Shown: positions 4,139-5,116 of the stretch, in pieces | Position numbering within the stretch: the stretch's first letter is position 1 | Layout: each line of letters starts with the position of its first letter | Assembly: GCA_023437285.1 (NCBI GenBank) | Contig: JAEZGP010000123.1 | Location: forward strand, 1 to 5,116 | Reading direction: 5' to 3' | DNA length: 5,116 nucleotides | DNA from: Actinomycetes bacterium | Lineage (GTDB): Bacteria; Actinomycetota; Actinomycetes; Mycobacteriales; Micromonosporaceae | The notes under the pieces: model-generated | Seen by the model: the letters and a program-made list of their open reading frames with translations, nothing else | What the model was told of the DNA's origin: nothing | Databases searched by the model: none | Position numbers and translations under genes: made by a program

Positions 4139-4330
4139 TCAACGGGGTCGGTTGTTCCAGTTGTAGAACGTCGGGATGTTCTCGAAGTGATTCCAGGCAC
4201 ACACGGCGCCGTCGCCGGTGCCCGCCTCGGTCCGCTCCCGGCGCGCCAGATCGGCCTCCGCCAGCAGCTTCGTGAGGCCAGCCGCCGCGCTGTGTAGCCG
4301 ATGTCGCACCGTGTCACTGTGCTCCGACAT
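4139..4330 (-). CDS. RiPP precursor peptide with multiple aromatic-X-Asn cyclophane motifs (AmcA-like candidate)
   Basis: This 63-residue ORF overlaps the 3' end of a radical SAM peptide maturase and looks like its substrate. Residues 1-35 are polar and helical (RHRLHSAAAGLTKLLAEADLAR region), typical of a leader. GTGDG (37-41) gives a flexible joint. The C-terminal 18 residues read as six triplets, WNH-FEN-IPT-FYN-WNN-RPR (46-63): four begin with an aromatic residue and FEN, FYN and WNN end in Asn. Three-residue cyclophane-forming enzymes link the aromatic ring of such triplets to the beta carbon of the third residue, so up to three or four rings are possible. One Cys (C44) sits just before the core. 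GGAAGGGG about 10 nt ahead of the ATG, within the maturase gene, supports the start. I recall NCBI naming a multiple cyclophane-containing RiPP AmcA in actinobacteria; this may be one. There is no visible export or protease signal beyond the GDG joint. Confidence 0.85.
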   Translation of the reverse strand: MSEHSDTVRHRLHSAAAGLTKLLAEADLARRERTEAGTGDGAVCAWNHFENIPTFYNWNNRPR

Positions 4331-5116
4331 GATCGAGGACCCCTTCCAATAGTCGGATCTTGCTGTTGCGGCAGTGGTCCGTCTCGGTGCCCGTGAAGCC
4401 GCCCAGCTCGAAGTACCGGTTCGCGGCGTGCGCCCCGCCGCAGAACCCGAAGTACGCGCACGTCGCGCGGCAGGCCTCGACGCCCGTCACGAAGTCCGCG
4501 ATCCACGGGGTGCCCGCCGCCCCCGCGACAATCTCGTCGAGCGGCTGGTGGAGCACATTTCCCGAGGTGAAATCGCCGTACCGGGCATCGTGGAACCCCG
4601 CCAGCTCGGGCGAGAGGAGCACCACCGAACCGTCGTAGGCGACCGTGGGGATCGGGTCGAGGTGCGGTGGCAGGACCGCGTCGGCGGTGCCGTCGAGTTC
4701 CGCCGCGGCGTACCGCAATGTCCATTCGATCTCGCGGACGTGGATGCGCGGCTCGCGCCGCCACGCCCCCACCAGCTCCGCCCAGAACGCGCGCACCTGC
4801 TCGCCGCGGTGGGCGTTCGAGCGCGCGTTCACGCCCTCCCGCTCCTCGATGTTGACGCCGAGCACGTCACAACCGAGGTCCAGGAAGTAGTCGTACAGCT
4901 CCCCGGCCAGCTCCGGTCGCGGGTCGGTCACCACCGCGAGGGCGGAGAACGACAGGCCGTGCCGGCGCAGCGCCTCGACGCCCTTCACGATCTTGTCGTA
5001 CGCCGCTCGGCCGGCCCGGTCGACGCGTTCGCCGTTGCGCGCCTCGGGGCCGTCCACGCTCACGCTGACGCGCATCTGGTGGGCGGCGAAGAACTCGCAC
5101 CACGCGTCGTCGATGA
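4314..5116 (-). CDS. Radical SAM/SPASM cyclophane-forming peptide maturase, C-terminal 266 residues (N-terminus off the right edge; AmcB/GrrM/FxsB-like)
   Basis: The visible part carries the second half of a radical SAM barrel and its C-terminal SPASM-like domain. Residue numbers count from the window edge. SVSVDGPEARNG (17-28) is the strand and loop that follow the SAM site in peptide maturases. DVLGVNIEEREGVN is a phrase I associate with GrrM/FxsB-type enzymes. YDGSVVLLSPEL introduces the auxiliary domain. The C-terminal cluster ligands are C215, C219, C225 (EACRATCAYFGFCGG) and C248 (TETDHC), with the shared phrases CAYFGFCGG and NRYFELGGF. The usual first SPASM cysteine is not seen. The CxxxCxxC motif that binds the radical SAM cluster must lie in the roughly 100 or more residues outside the window. 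It would use SAM-derived radicals to crosslink aromatic residues in the overlapping precursor. The 17-nt overlap suggests translational coupling. I recall the name AmcB for an actinobacterial family like this, but only a profile search can decide between it, GrrM and others. Confidence 0.9.
   Translation of the reverse strand, partial: IDDAWCEFFAAHQMRVSVSVDGPEARNGERVDRAGRAAYDKIVKGVEALRRHGLSFSALAVVTDPRPELAGELYDYFLDLGCDVLGVNIEEREGVNARSNAHRGEQVRAFWAELVGAWRREPRIHVREIEWTLRYAAAELDGTADAVLPPHLDPIPTVAYDGSVVLLSPELAGFHDARYGDFTSGNVLHQPLDEIVAGAAGTPWIADFVTGVEACRATCAYFGFCGGAHAANRYFELGGFTGTETDHCRNSKIRLLEGVLDHVGAQ

Noticed and set aside
4063..4764. A 233-codon minus-strand frame across the maturase end and precursor
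   Set aside because: It is Arg/Ala/Gly-rich shadow of the maturase in another frame; the maturase and precursor frames carry the recognisable motifs.

Overview
The window is GC-rich DNA with strongly GC-biased third codon positions, GTG as well as ATG starts, several apparently leaderless genes, a BldC-type regulator and a DUF3073 protein. Together these point to a sporulating, filamentous actinobacterium. The exact family (Streptosporangiales, Micromonosporales or a relative) cannot be fixed by eye. I see no tRNA, rRNA, insertion sequence, phage gene or CRISPR array, and no gene-free stretch longer than about 240 bases.

Layout. Positions 1-830 (minus strand): a PaaI/YdiI-type hotdog thioesterase, then a hypothetical gene running off the left edge. 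Positions 976-1212 (plus): a 78-residue protein with four calcium-loop-like repeats in strict 13-residue register. It converges on kptA (1275-1814, minus), an RNA 2'-phosphotransferase, with a hairpin between them. kptA is divergent from a small PPOX-class flavin/F420 split-barrel protein (1869-2243, plus). Two adjacent hairpins separate that gene from bldC (2337-2546, minus). Upstream of bldC on the same strand is an unrecognised 279-residue protein (2712-3551). It is divergent from a DUF3073 gene (3790-3996, plus). As I remember it, this bldC / hypothetical / DUF3073 grouping is also found in streptomycetes.

The most interesting part is the right end (4139-5116, minus). The C-terminal two thirds of a radical SAM/SPASM peptide maturase of the GrrM/FxsB/cyclophane-forming type overlaps by 17 nt a 63-residue ORF. 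The last 18 residues of that ORF fall into six triplets, WNH-FEN-IPT-FYN-WNN-RPR. Four triplets start with an aromatic residue and three of those end in Asn, which is the aromatic-X-Asn pattern expected for three-residue cyclophane crosslinks. This is therefore a RiPP cassette: the maturase would crosslink aromatic side chains in the C-terminal core while the N-terminal helical part acts as leader. It resembles what I remember as the actinobacterial multiple-cyclophane (AmcA/AmcB) class, but that name needs a profile search. The rest of the cluster, including the CxxxCxxC end of the maturase and any protease or exporter, lies beyond the right edge or elsewhere.

Other points of interest are three genes with a TANNNT box exactly 6 nt before the start codon, a 12-nt direct repeat and a UUCG hairpin in the DUF3073 leader, and a perfect 16-nt palindrome just behind the RiPP precursor.
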